NCBI GenBank assembly: GCA_046753625.1
Contig: JBHHUB010000035.1
Span: forward strand, 1 to 26,000
DNA from: JADFOB01 sp046753625
GTDB taxonomy: Bacteria > Planctomycetota > Phycisphaerae > UBA1845
Reading direction: 5' to 3'
Length of the DNA stretch: 26,000 nucleotides
Each line of letters opens with the position of its first letter. The stretch's first letter is position 1. Below the pieces are notes generated by a model. It was not told the origin of the DNA and searched no databases. It saw only the letters and a list, made by a program, of their open reading frames with translations. The position numbers and the translations under genes are program-made. Shown piece after piece: positions 7,816-15,686 of the stretch.

Positions 7816-8816
7816 CATCGGCCGGCCTGTTTTCGCTTCGCCGTCCGGGTCGGTGCGCAGAGCAGCTCCTCGCGCCGGTCGGGTGGGAGGATGGCCACGC
7901 CGATCCGAATGATGTCGTCGAGCGGGGCGCGGGATACTTCCAGGAACGTAGCCAGCAACCGGCCCCGATCGGCAACGGGGGCGTTTTGGTAACGCCGGAG
8001 AAACTCCTCAGCGCTGGCTTGGCGCAACTCGCTTTCCAGCGCTGCGTCGATCGGCAGCTCGCCGCCCGATGGCGTAGCGCGCTTCTTGCGAAGCAGAGCC
8101 TCGAATTCCGGATCCGCTTCAAGTTTTCCACGAATCCGTTCATGGATTTGCCGGTCGCAGTCGGCCACTCGAGCGTACGAAGAGCGGGTCTGACGGGCGA
8201 TTTGCCGCATCGGGGTGCGGCGCGATTCGTCCGGCATTTGGTAGCGTTGCTCCACCAGCGCCCGGACGAGGGCTTCGCGGTCGCCGCGCTGTGTGGTTTT
8301 TCGGGCGAGCACGTAAGCCGCCTCTCTGACGGCCCGGTCATATTTCTCACGCAATCGCGAGCCGACGGTTTCGCACGTGCCGTCCGGATGCGATTCGTGC
8401 CATGTCGATGTCATAAACAAGGTCTGCTCGTCGCTCATCGCGTAGACCTTCGGACGCGCAGCAGGACGCAGCGCGGCGGCCTGGTGGAACCGCGCATCGG
8501 GCCGTGCGCGCTTGCGCGGAGGCGGGACGTACACGCATGAAAACCGGCGCTGCAACGCGCGGTTTACCGCATTGTGAATGCGCGGCAGCGCGTACGCGGC
8601 GAAGGGAATCCCACGGCTTGCGTCAAACTGGATCGCCGCCTGGATCAGCCCCAGGCAGCCTTCCTGGAAAAGATCGTCCCGTTCCCGTTCGCGCGTGGGT
8701 TTGATGATGCCCAGCCCATGCCGGCGCAGATGCACGCCGATCAACCCGAGATTCTCCTGAACCAACCGCCGCTGAACCTCCGTAAGCCGAGGCAGCAAAT
8801 CGTACACATCCGACAT
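7797..8816 (-). CDS. Sigma-70-like RNA polymerase sigma factor
   Basis: Residues 18-90 of 339 form a clear sigma-70 region 2. The segment DDLFQEGCLGLIQAAIQFD (47-65), followed by RGIPFAAYALPRIHNAVNRAL, holds the core-binding and -10-recognition helices. The rest is divergent. Residues 200-232 (TPMRQIARQTRSSYARVADC and following) look like a region 4 helix-turn-helix for -35 recognition. A 100-residue C-terminal extension has no recognised domain. The ATG at 8814-8816 is chosen because region 2 begins soon after and a GGGGGG tract lies 7 bases upstream; a longer frame adds 36 residues without family character. It probably directs an alternative regulon. No anti-sigma factor is adjacent. Confidence 0.8.
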   Translation of the reverse strand: MSDVYDLLPRLTEVQRRLVQENLGLIGVHLRRHGLGIIKPTRERERDDLFQEGCLGLIQAAIQFDASRGIPFAAYALPRIHNAVNRALQRRFSCVYVPPPRKRARPDARFHQAAALRPAARPKVYAMSDEQTLFMTSTWHESHPDGTCETVGSRLREKYDRAVREAAYVLARKTTQRGDREALVRALVEQRYQMPDESRRTPMRQIARQTRSSYARVADCDRQIHERIRGKLEADPEFEALLRKKRATPSGGELPIDAALESELRQASAEEFLRRYQNAPVADRGRLLATFLEVSRAPLDDIIRIGVAILPPDRREELLCAPTRTAKRKQAGRCHSNRR

Positions 8817-9180
8817 GAGGGCGCCCCCCGAAAAGCCATGACCACGGTCATCCCTCTCCACCGGACGCGACCACGCCCGACGGCCGAACAAATACCAAAC
8901 CGCTAAGGCGGCGTCAAGTGCCACGCGTCGGCCTGACGACGTGGCGATCGCCCCGCTGATCTGGCTTGACGACTACATGCCGACCTTCCCTGGCTGATGG
9001 GGGTTTGGGTCCGAAAATAATGGCATTGGGCGTCGCTGTGGGTCGGATCCGTGACCCTTTCAGTTGGATCGGTGCGCCGAGTCAGCGCCGCGGGCGCCGG
9101 CCCGCAGACCATTTGCGACAGGATGTCACCGGGTCGGCGCCAGGTGCGCTGGGGCGTCACCGGGCCGGTCGGCATCACGC
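8817..9180. other. Intergenic region upstream of the sigma-like gene
   Basis: This 364-base stretch has no convincing gene. It holds the putative sigma gene promoter (8889-8917) and, in the leader, an inverted repeat ATGACC/GGTCAT at 8838-8851, 22 bases upstream of the start codon. Near the end of the serine hydrolase gene, GTCACCGGG occurs twice (about 9124 and 9156) in G+C-rich sequence. I see no clear terminator. Confidence 0.5.
8889..8917 (-). promoter_or_regulatory. Putative promoter of the sigma-like gene
   Basis: On the minus strand TTGACG (8912-8917) and TATTTG (8889-8894) are 17 bases apart. The -35 matches 5 of 6 positions but the -10 only 3. The leader would be about 65 bases and contains the ATGACC/GGTCAT inverted repeat. 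Confidence 0.4.
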
Positions 9181-10446
9181 CTACCGCTCGGCGATAAGGC
9201 GCAGGGTGGATCGGGCGTAGCCCAGCAGCTTCATGAGGTCCACCCCCTCGTCGTCCGGGTTGTTCCAGCCGATCGATAGGGCGAAATGGCTGCCCTTGTT
9301 GGTCGTAAGCAGCCAGGTGAGATTAAGCACACCCGGTTCCGATCCGCCTTTGAAGCCCATGTAGGCAAATCGAGATTTCATTGGCCCCACGCCCGGATTG
9401 ACCGCCAGAATGTCCAGTGCCTGACGGTCGCCCTTGCGCCGAAACCAATCCATGGCGCGGCAGAGATCGGCCGCGGAGGCGAACCACTCCACCGTATCGA
9501 TGGCGATGGGCGTTCCGTCGGGAAAGGTCACTATGTCTTCCAACGCTATTTTCCTTACCCGATTCTTCAAGATTTCGCGACGCCGCTTCCGGTTGACCTT
9601 GACGTAGTCCGCGAGGAGCGCCGGGTGGCTCTTGAGTGCAAACATCTCCAACGTGGTGAGCATGGGCCAGGACTGCTCTGGATGGGCATGACCCATGATC
9701 GCTAGCTGTTTTTCGACGTTTTTGCGCCTCAGGAATCGGAGCAGATGATCTGCGGCCGTGTTGTCGCTGATGGAAATCATCTGCACCGCCAAGGTGTGCA
9801 CCGTCACCGGCGAGCCCACGGGCCAGTCTTGCAAGACTCCGGACGGGAGGGAGGTGCGCTTCTTCTTGAGTTTGAGCACTTTTTCCCAGGGCTGGCCCGA
9901 TTCGATGACGGTGCCGAGCAGATAGAGCTTGAACGTCGAGCCGATCGCCAGCGATGCGTTCTCATGCAGCGCCTGAATGACTTCGATCTCCTTACCCAAG
10001 CGAGCGAGTTGGAAATTCACTCGTCCGGGTAGCTTCTCCAGCTCCTTGAGGATCGATTCGATATCCTTGGCGGATGCGACCGGTGCGCCGAAAAGAATGC
10101 CCGTGATCTTGGGGGGTTTGCTCTTCGTGATTACCAGCGTCAAGGGTATCTCGGTACCCTTCTTGAATGTCAGCGTAAAGACACCGTTTTCGTCGGACTG
10201 TCTCGATGCCGGTGTGACGCCGGTGATCGACCCGTATTCGTCGTGCAGGCTCTTGAATATCTCGAGCAGCTTGGCCGTCGAGACCTGCCGCAGCAAGGAG
10301 GCATCGTACAAAGCCGCGATGTCCTGCTGTTGTTCGTTGATCTGCTTGACGACGGCATCGGCCACGGCATCCAATGGGTCGGCGCCTTGGGCCGCGACGA
10401 CCGGCAGCCAGCACGCCGCCGCCACTACGAGTTTCGTTAGCCGCAT
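9181..10446 (-). CDS. Secreted class A beta-lactamase-fold serine hydrolase
   Basis: The 421-residue protein has a signal peptide (1-21, ending VAAQGA) and a small N-terminal domain (about 25-125). A penicillin-recognising serine hydrolase domain follows. All three active-site elements are visible: S170-T-F-K173 (nucleophile and base), S227-D-N229, and K366-G-G. The ExxLN omega-loop motif that deacylates true class A beta-lactamases is not evident, and the spacing from SDN to KGG is long. A peptidoglycan or other ester/peptide hydrolase therefore seems likelier than antibiotic resistance. The start has AGGGAGA about 7 bases upstream. It is probably monocistronic, with its own promoter, and lies upstream of the sigma-like gene on the same strand. 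Confidence 0.82.
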   Translation of the reverse strand: MRLTKLVVAAACWLPVVAAQGADPLDAVADAVVKQINEQQQDIAALYDASLLRQVSTAKLLEIFKSLHDEYGSITGVTPASRQSDENGVFTLTFKKGTEIPLTLVITKSKPPKITGILFGAPVASAKDIESILKELEKLPGRVNFQLARLGKEIEVIQALHENASLAIGSTFKLYLLGTVIESGQPWEKVLKLKKKRTSLPSGVLQDWPVGSPVTVHTLAVQMISISDNTAADHLLRFLRRKNVEKQLAIMGHAHPEQSWPMLTTLEMFALKSHPALLADYVKVNRKRRREILKNRVRKIALEDIVTFPDGTPIAIDTVEWFASAADLCRAMDWFRRKGDRQALDILAVNPGVGPMKSRFAYMGFKGGSEPGVLNLTWLLTTNKGSHFALSIGWNNPDDEGVDLMKLLGYARSTLRLIAER

Positions 10447-10509
10447 CGCAACGTCTCCCTTTGCAGTTCCAGCCCGCGCACGTATTCCCGCATCCAGCGT
10501 ACGACCGAT

Positions 10510-10538
10510 AATGTAGGCCGTTGCGTTGGATTTGCCAA
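10510..10538 (-). promoter_or_regulatory. Putative promoter of the serine hydrolase gene
   Basis: On the minus strand TTGGCA (10533-10538) and TACATT (10510-10515) are separated by 17 bases, matching 5 and 4 of 6 consensus positions. The leader would be about 57 bases. Confidence 0.5.
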
Positions 10539-10752
10539 GAGACGCTTCCCGATGCGGCCGGTCGCGGGGTCTCCTCGGCCTTTTTTATCGGATGTCGCAG
10601 GGGTCGGCGGTTGCCTCGGAGACTCGTGGGCATGGCCTGCGCCCTCGGTGGCGCTTGTTCCAGATGCAACGGGCGTATGCCGATTCATGCTGTAGGCATT
10701 CGCGTTGCTCCGAAACCAAGCCGGTCGGAGTGGGGTGTGGCTAGCCGAGCGT

Positions 10753-10766
10753 CGTAACGCGTTACG
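10753..10766. promoter_or_regulatory. 14-base perfect palindrome, possible operator
   Basis: CGTAACGCGTTACG reads the same on both strands. It lies in the region between the serine hydrolase and hybrid kinase genes, nearer the kinase. Symmetry and position suggest a dimeric regulator site; no regulator is identified. Confidence 0.35.
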
Positions 10767-10835
10767 GTACTCTCCGCAGATAAAGGTAAGGCAACGACCG
10801 GCGGTGCCGCTCTGTGCCCCGATTGAGGGCCATTC

Positions 10836-13559
10836 ATGGCTGATCGATTCGCATCGACGTCGCACCGGAAACGCATCCTGGCATGGTCCACGTTCATGCT
10901 TGTGGGGGGCACGCTCGGTGCCAGCGCGCTGACCATCACCATTCTCTACAACGCTCATTTTTCCGCCGAACTGGATGATCTGCAGTCGATGGTCATGACC
11001 CAGGCGCGGTTCATGGAGTCCGTAGCGCGGTTCGATGCGGTCCACAGCCGGCACGATCATCCTCAAGGGGCCAAGGGGGCCACACTTTCGCAGATTATCG
11101 ATGCACACAAATCGGTTCAGGCGTTTCACGAGACGGGTGAGTTCCTGCTTGCGCAGCGCACGGGGGACCGAATCGTCTTCCTCTTGCCCCGCCGGTTCCA
11201 AACGGACACGCACCAAGACACCGTACCGTGGCGTTCGAACCTGGTTGAGCCGATGCGCCGGGCGCTTCGGGGTGAACACGGGACGATCGTTGGCCTTGAT
11301 TACCGGGGGGAACGCGTGTTGGCCGCGTACGCGCGCATTGACGTCTTGGATTTGGGTCTGGTTGCCAAAGAGGATATCGCGGAAATCCGCGCGCCGTTCA
11401 TCACGGCCGGGGCGATCGCCGCCGGCGCGACCCTCCTACTTCTCCTGGTGGGCGTTGGCGTGTCGTATCGCGTCACCGATCCGATGATTCAACGTATTGA
11501 GATCAGCGAGAAGAAGGTGCGAGCAGCCCTGGCCGAACTGGAAACCCAGAAGTTCGCCTTGGACGAACACGCCATCGTCGCCATTACCGATCCGTCCGGC
11601 ACGATCACCTACGTCAACGACAAGTTTTGCGAGATCAGCCAGTACACGCGGGAGGAGCTGATCGGGCGGAAGCACCGGCTTGTCAACTCCGGCCATCACC
11701 CGCGCGCGTTCTTCGCGGAGCTCTGGCGCACGATCGCGGCCGGCCGGGTATGGCACGGAGACATTTGTAACCGAGCCAAAGATGGGTCACTCTATTGGGT
11801 CAATACATCCATCGTACCCTTTAAGGACCGTTCAGGGCAGATTATGCAGTATGTGGCGATCCGGTCCAATGTTACCGAACGCCGGCTCTTCGAGGTTGAA
11901 CTGGAAGCGGCCCGGCGACAGGCCGACCATGCCAACGTTGCCAAGAGCGAATTCCTGGCGAATATGAGCCATGAGATTCGCACACCCATGACCGCGATCC
12001 TCGGCTTTGCGGAGAATCTTCTCGACAGCAGCAGACCCGAGTCCGAACGGGTCAACTGCGTCCACACGATCCGCCGCAACGGCGAACACCTTTTGGGGCT
12101 CATCAACGACATTCTGGATCTGTCCAAAATCGAAGCCGGCAAGATGACGATCGAGCACGTGGCGTGTCATCCCTGTCAAATCATCGCGGACGTGGTCTCG
12201 CTGATGCGGGTGCGCGCGGACGCCAAGGGATTGTCCCTAAAGTTTGAATACACCGGGGCCATTCCTGGGACCATCCAGTGCGATCCGACTCGGTTGCGGC
12301 AGATTCTGATCAACCTGACCGGCAACGCCATCAAGTTCACCGAGCAGGGCTGCGTTCGTCTGGTGACGGAGCTCGTCGAGCGAAACGGCGAACCTCACTT
12401 GCAATTCGACGTAGTCGATACGGGTGTTGGCCTGACGGAAGCGCAGATGGGCAAGCTGTTTAACGCGTTTGGTCAGGCTGACACCTCCACGACGCGAAAG
12501 TTCGGCGGCACGGGCCTTGGCCTCGCCATCAGCAAACGCTTCGCAGAATTGCTTGGCGGCGACATCACCGTGGCCGCGACCGAAGTGGGCGTGGGATCGA
12601 CGTTTCGCGTCACTGTGGCCACGGGATCGCTTAGCGGTGTGAAGATGCTCGATGACCCCATGTCGGCAACCGTGTTGACCGACGATGCCACCGCAGGCTC
12701 GCGGGCTATCCCTTCAAACCTGGACGGCCTCCGCATCCTGCTCGCCGAGGACGGCCCGGACAACCAGCGCCTCATTTCGTTTGTCTTGAAGAAGGCGGGT
12801 GCTGATGTGACGGTCGTGGAAAACGGCAAGCTTGCGCTCGATGCGGCGCTGGCGGCGCGCGATGACGGCAAGCCGTTCGATGTCATCCTGATGGACATGC
12901 AGATGCCGGTGATGGACGGTTACGAAGCGACCGGGTGCCTCCGTTTGCAGGGCTACCACCGGCCCATCATCGCGCTGACGGCGCACGCCATGGCCGGCGA
13001 CCGCGAGAAATGCATCAGGGCCGGCTGTGACGATTACGCCAGCAAGCCGATCGATCGGGCCGTGCTCTTGAAGCAGATCGGCAAGCTAGTGGACACGACG
13101 CGCGCCCGGCCCGCCCCCGTCCAGGATGAACCTGTCGCTGAGCCGTTGTTGCTGACCGGATGTCGCATTCTTATGGCGGAGGACTGTCCCGCGAATCAGC
13201 GGTTGCTCCGGTTTGTTCTGGCCAAGGAGGGCGCGGACGTATCCCTCCAGGAGAACGGCAAGCTCGCCGTCGAGGCCGCGCTTTCGGCCCGCGAGGCGGG
13301 TCGGGCGTTTGACATCATTCTGATGGACATGCAGATGCCGGTGATGGACGGCTATGAGGCAACGCGAATGCTTCGTCGGAAGGGCTTCGTCACGCCGATC
13401 ATCGCCGTGACCGCCCATGCCATGACGGGCGACAAAGAGCAGTGCCTCCTGGCCGGGTGCGACGACTACCACACCAAGCCCATCGATCGCACCAAGCTGA
13501 TCGAGATGATCCGGCACCGCTGGTCCGGCGCGGCGGTCTTGTCCGCGACGGCAAGTTAG
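10836..13559 (+). CDS. Hybrid sensor histidine kinase, two receiver domains
   Basis: The 907-residue inner-membrane sensor has these parts in order: membrane segment (about 15-38), extracytoplasmic sensor domain (40-185), second membrane segment (188-210), PAS domain (about 240-350), HisKA dimerisation domain with phospho-acceptor H379 in NMSHEIRTP, and HATPase domain (DTGVG at 528-532, GGTGLGLAIS at 557-566). Two receiver domains follow, with phospho-acceptors D687 and D831. The receivers also keep acidic pairs E638-D639 and E782-D783 and lysines K737 and K881, so both look active. They are very alike and probably arose by tandem duplication. No HPt or DNA-binding domain is fused, so a separate phosphotransfer partner is expected and is not in the window. 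GAGGG lies 6 bases before the ATG. Confidence 0.93.
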   Translation: MADRFASTSHRKRILAWSTFMLVGGTLGASALTITILYNAHFSAELDDLQSMVMTQARFMESVARFDAVHSRHDHPQGAKGATLSQIIDAHKSVQAFHETGEFLLAQRTGDRIVFLLPRRFQTDTHQDTVPWRSNLVEPMRRALRGEHGTIVGLDYRGERVLAAYARIDVLDLGLVAKEDIAEIRAPFITAGAIAAGATLLLLLVGVGVSYRVTDPMIQRIEISEKKVRAALAELETQKFALDEHAIVAITDPSGTITYVNDKFCEISQYTREELIGRKHRLVNSGHHPRAFFAELWRTIAAGRVWHGDICNRAKDGSLYWVNTSIVPFKDRSGQIMQYVAIRSNVTERRLFEVELEAARRQADHANVAKSEFLANMSHEIRTPMTAILGFAENLLDSSRPESERVNCVHTIRRNGEHLLGLINDILDLSKIEAGKMTIEHVACHPCQIIADVVSLMRVRADAKGLSLKFEYTGAIPGTIQCDPTRLRQILINLTGNAIKFTEQGCVRLVTELVERNGEPHLQFDVVDTGVGLTEAQMGKLFNAFGQADTSTTRKFGGTGLGLAISKRFAELLGGDITVAATEVGVGSTFRVTVATGSLSGVKMLDDPMSATVLTDDATAGSRAIPSNLDGLRILLAEDGPDNQRLISFVLKKAGADVTVVENGKLALDAALAARDDGKPFDVILMDMQMPVMDGYEATGCLRLQGYHRPIIALTAHAMAGDREKCIRAGCDDYASKPIDRAVLLKQIGKLVDTTRARPAPVQDEPVAEPLLLTGCRILMAEDCPANQRLLRFVLAKEGADVSLQENGKLAVEAALSAREAGRAFDIILMDMQMPVMDGYEATRMLRRKGFVTPIIAVTAHAMTGDKEQCLLAGCDDYHTKPIDRTKLIEMIRHRWSGAAVLSATAS

Positions 13560-13609
13560 CCTTTCTGGCTTCGGGGTGCATTCCAAGGATCGATCTGGCG
13601 CCTTCGACT

Positions 13610-15310
13610 TCAGCGCACGGTGATCGTGGTTTGGGCCTCGGCCATGTCCACGATGAGGTTGCGATCCACCATTTCCTCCGAAACGATCTGTGGTTCGCGG
13701 ATGGCCAGGACGCGCAGGAATTCGGGTGGAAACGCACGGTAGCGCAGCCGGGCGGACACGTGGATGTCTCCAACGATGCCACGATCTGGCACGGGTATAT
13801 CGTATCGTACCTCGACGGGCTCGAGGATGGGCAGCGAGCGGCTGTTGTCCACCGTGCTGGCGAGCAGCGGATTGATCACCAATTCGCGTGAGCCGTCGGC
13901 ACCGATACGGACAAAGGCGTTTTGAAAATTCTTGATGCCCAGATTCTTGGCCGGGCGCTGATCGTGATCGGGGCCGGGTTCATACCGCGAATCCAGCGTT
14001 TCCAGATTAACGGTGAAATGGCGATCATCGAGGTCTTCGTCGTGCAGCAGGCCGTCCGGCTCGAGTTCGCCCGTTTCCGCATGGGCCTTGTCCCGCAAGT
14101 AGCCGCTTTCGTAGATCAATCCGACGTCATCGCGGACGGTCAGTTCGATCCAGACCTGGCGCTCTTGGGAAAATCCGGACGGCACGCGGTGCCCGGCGCC
14201 GACGTTGGTGACGACGGTCCGTATAGGAATCACCGCCGCGTCGCGGGTCAGGTCGGTCGGAGTGCCATCGAGTGTTAGCGTGCAGGCGGCACGCAGCATC
14301 TGGCGTCGGCGCTGCGCCTGGCCGCGCGGGAATCCCCATTGGTCCTTTTCATCCGTGTCTACCTGGGGAAACTGTGGATCATCAAGGAAGGGGATCGAGA
14401 CGGCCGTGAACGCGTGAATCGCGTGCGGGCGGATGGGCATGTTGGCGCCGACCGCCAAGGGCGTGCTCGGGAACATGCCCGGCTCGGCCAGCGGATATAG
14501 CGACATGTGGCAGTCCTGGCAACGCACCACGCGGCCGTAGGGATTGTCGGTCGAGTTGTAGGGCCCGGTCTGCCACTCGGTGAAGAGATTTTCCAAACGC
14601 TGAAACGGCTCGCCCGTGACCACATCCGGGATGGGCAGGCGCACGTCGTGGCAAGCGCCGCAGAAATCGGCCTTCTTGATCAAGTCGGTGCTTGCCGAGG
14701 CGTGGTAGCCGCTAGATACCGGATTCACAAGCGGGCCGAACTTGGTTTCGCTCGGCCCGAACAGGAGGGACGTATTGGCGATTCCATCCCCGAGCAAGCT
14801 CTTGCTGAGATCAGGGCCGGTCACGGAATGGCAGAAATCGCAACTGATGCCCTCTCGGCTGACCCGCGTGAGGTAGTTGCGAACCGGCAAGGCTCGCTCG
14901 GCGTCGATGTAATCGGGCAGCTCGTTTTCGAAGACGCCGGTGGGTGAATGGCAACCGACGCAGAGGTTGGGCGCGGCGCCGTTGGGGGCCACCAGGCCGT
15001 CGGTGATCTTGCGGATGGTCAACTCGAATGCATTGAACACCGGGCTCATGGCCGCGTAATGCATGATCGAGCCTTGCCACTCCGCGTAATGCGTTGGATG
15101 GCAGGAGCCGCACGTAGCCGGCTCATCGAATTGCGGCTTGCTGGACGTGGCATCGTTTTCGACCGTGCCCAACGTGTCCACGCGCGTTTCGCAACCACAC
15201 GCAACGAGCAGAACCGCGGTCGACAACAGCAAGGCGCGGCATCGCACACGTTCTTTGGTGGGGGGAGGCAGCCGGGGTGGCACCAGACGCACGACGTTGG
15301 ATAGACGCAT
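13610..15310 (-). CDS. Five-haem cytochrome c lipoprotein
   Basis: Five CxxCH haem c attachment motifs are visible, with first cysteines at C67, C117, C157, C217 and C264 (CGSCH, CVGCH, CDFCH, CGACH, CQDCH). The N-terminus is a lipoprotein signal peptide with lipobox LVAC and lipidated Cys38, so the mature protein would be membrane-anchored outside the cytoplasm. The haem half (60-270) resembles the cytochrome c-554 / multihaem family. Residues 330-566 look like beta-rich sequence without haem sites. A redox role in respiration is inferred and partners are unknown. The ATG has TAGGA 5 bases upstream. It converges on the hybrid kinase gene with a 50-base gap, and no other cytochrome, quinol oxidase or haem-lyase gene is adjacent. 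Confidence 0.88.
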   Translation of the reverse strand: MRLSNVVRLVPPRLPPPTKERVRCRALLLSTAVLLVACGCETRVDTLGTVENDATSSKPQFDEPATCGSCHPTHYAEWQGSIMHYAAMSPVFNAFELTIRKITDGLVAPNGAAPNLCVGCHSPTGVFENELPDYIDAERALPVRNYLTRVSREGISCDFCHSVTGPDLSKSLLGDGIANTSLLFGPSETKFGPLVNPVSSGYHASASTDLIKKADFCGACHDVRLPIPDVVTGEPFQRLENLFTEWQTGPYNSTDNPYGRVVRCQDCHMSLYPLAEPGMFPSTPLAVGANMPIRPHAIHAFTAVSIPFLDDPQFPQVDTDEKDQWGFPRGQAQRRRQMLRAACTLTLDGTPTDLTRDAAVIPIRTVVTNVGAGHRVPSGFSQERQVWIELTVRDDVGLIYESGYLRDKAHAETGELEPDGLLHDEDLDDRHFTVNLETLDSRYEPGPDHDQRPAKNLGIKNFQNAFVRIGADGSRELVINPLLASTVDNSRSLPILEPVEVRYDIPVPDRGIVGDIHVSARLRYRAFPPEFLRVLAIREPQIVSEEMVDRNLIVDMAEAQTTITVR

Positions 15311-15457
15311 CGATTCCTATTCCGCAAAACAATTCGAGCCGGTTTCGGCAGGCCTACCGACACGTAGCAACGAGTACGCCTAATCTCGCGGCACGATCCC
15401 GTCTGCGGCATCCACCCTAAAACCCCAACCGATATCGATCTTAGCCAGGCTGAGCGT

Positions 15458-15489
15458 GGACATCAAGAACAACTTGATGTTCCGCGGAA
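15458..15489. repeat. Inverted repeat plus adjacent palindrome
   Basis: ACATCAAG (15460-15467) and CTTGATGT (15473-15480) pair around AACAA; a flanking GG/CC pair extends the stem past one bulged T. The palindrome TTCCGCGGAA (15480-15489) overlaps its right end by one base. It lies mid-way between divergent genes and could be a regulator site or a small RNA hairpin. Confidence 0.4.
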
Positions 15490-15605
15490 TCAGGAACGCC
15501 CCAACGATTCTGCTTCTTCGCCTGCACCAATGGATAGCGGGGCGCACGCATCCTGTCCGATGGGCCGGTGGAATGTTTTTTGTCCGTTTCTAAGCCGCTT
15601 TGCGC

Positions 15606-15651
15606 TATACTCTGTAGCCTGGAGGGTTGGGCCGGACGATCCCGGCACCCT
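15606..15651 (+). promoter_or_regulatory. Possible -10 and leader hairpin of the propeller gene
   Basis: TATACT (15606-15611) matches the -10 hexamer at 5 of 6 positions; no good -35 sits 16-18 bases upstream. Just after it, AGGGT (15623-15627) and GCCGG (15631-15635) pair with CCGGC (15642-15646) and ACCCT (15647-15651). This 10-bp stem has a 3-base bulge and lies inside the predicted 70-base leader. Confidence 0.35.
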
Positions 15652-15686
15652 TCTAATTCCGATAAGTATCACGATAGGGGCGCATT

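Larger units (their letters stand above)
10447..10835. other. Divergent intergenic region, serine hydrolase / hybrid kinase
   Basis: This 389-base region has no credible gene; the short frames within it lack protein character. It contains the serine hydrolase promoter (10510-10538) and a 14-base perfect palindrome (10753-10766) 69 bases before the kinase start. A GAGGG ribosome-binding site lies 6 bases before the kinase ATG. A kinase promoter could not be assigned. Confidence 0.55.
15311..15686. other. Divergent region, cytochrome / beta-propeller genes
   Basis: This 376-base region has no convincing gene. It holds an inverted repeat at 15458-15489 and a -10-like element with a leader hairpin at 15606-15651, listed separately. 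A promoter for the cytochrome gene was not clear. Confidence 0.5.

Noticed and set aside
10437..11279. 280-codon minus-strand frame across the serine hydrolase / kinase intergenic region
   Set aside because: It overlaps the start of the hybrid kinase and the hydrolase promoter, and its product is Arg-rich without a domain.
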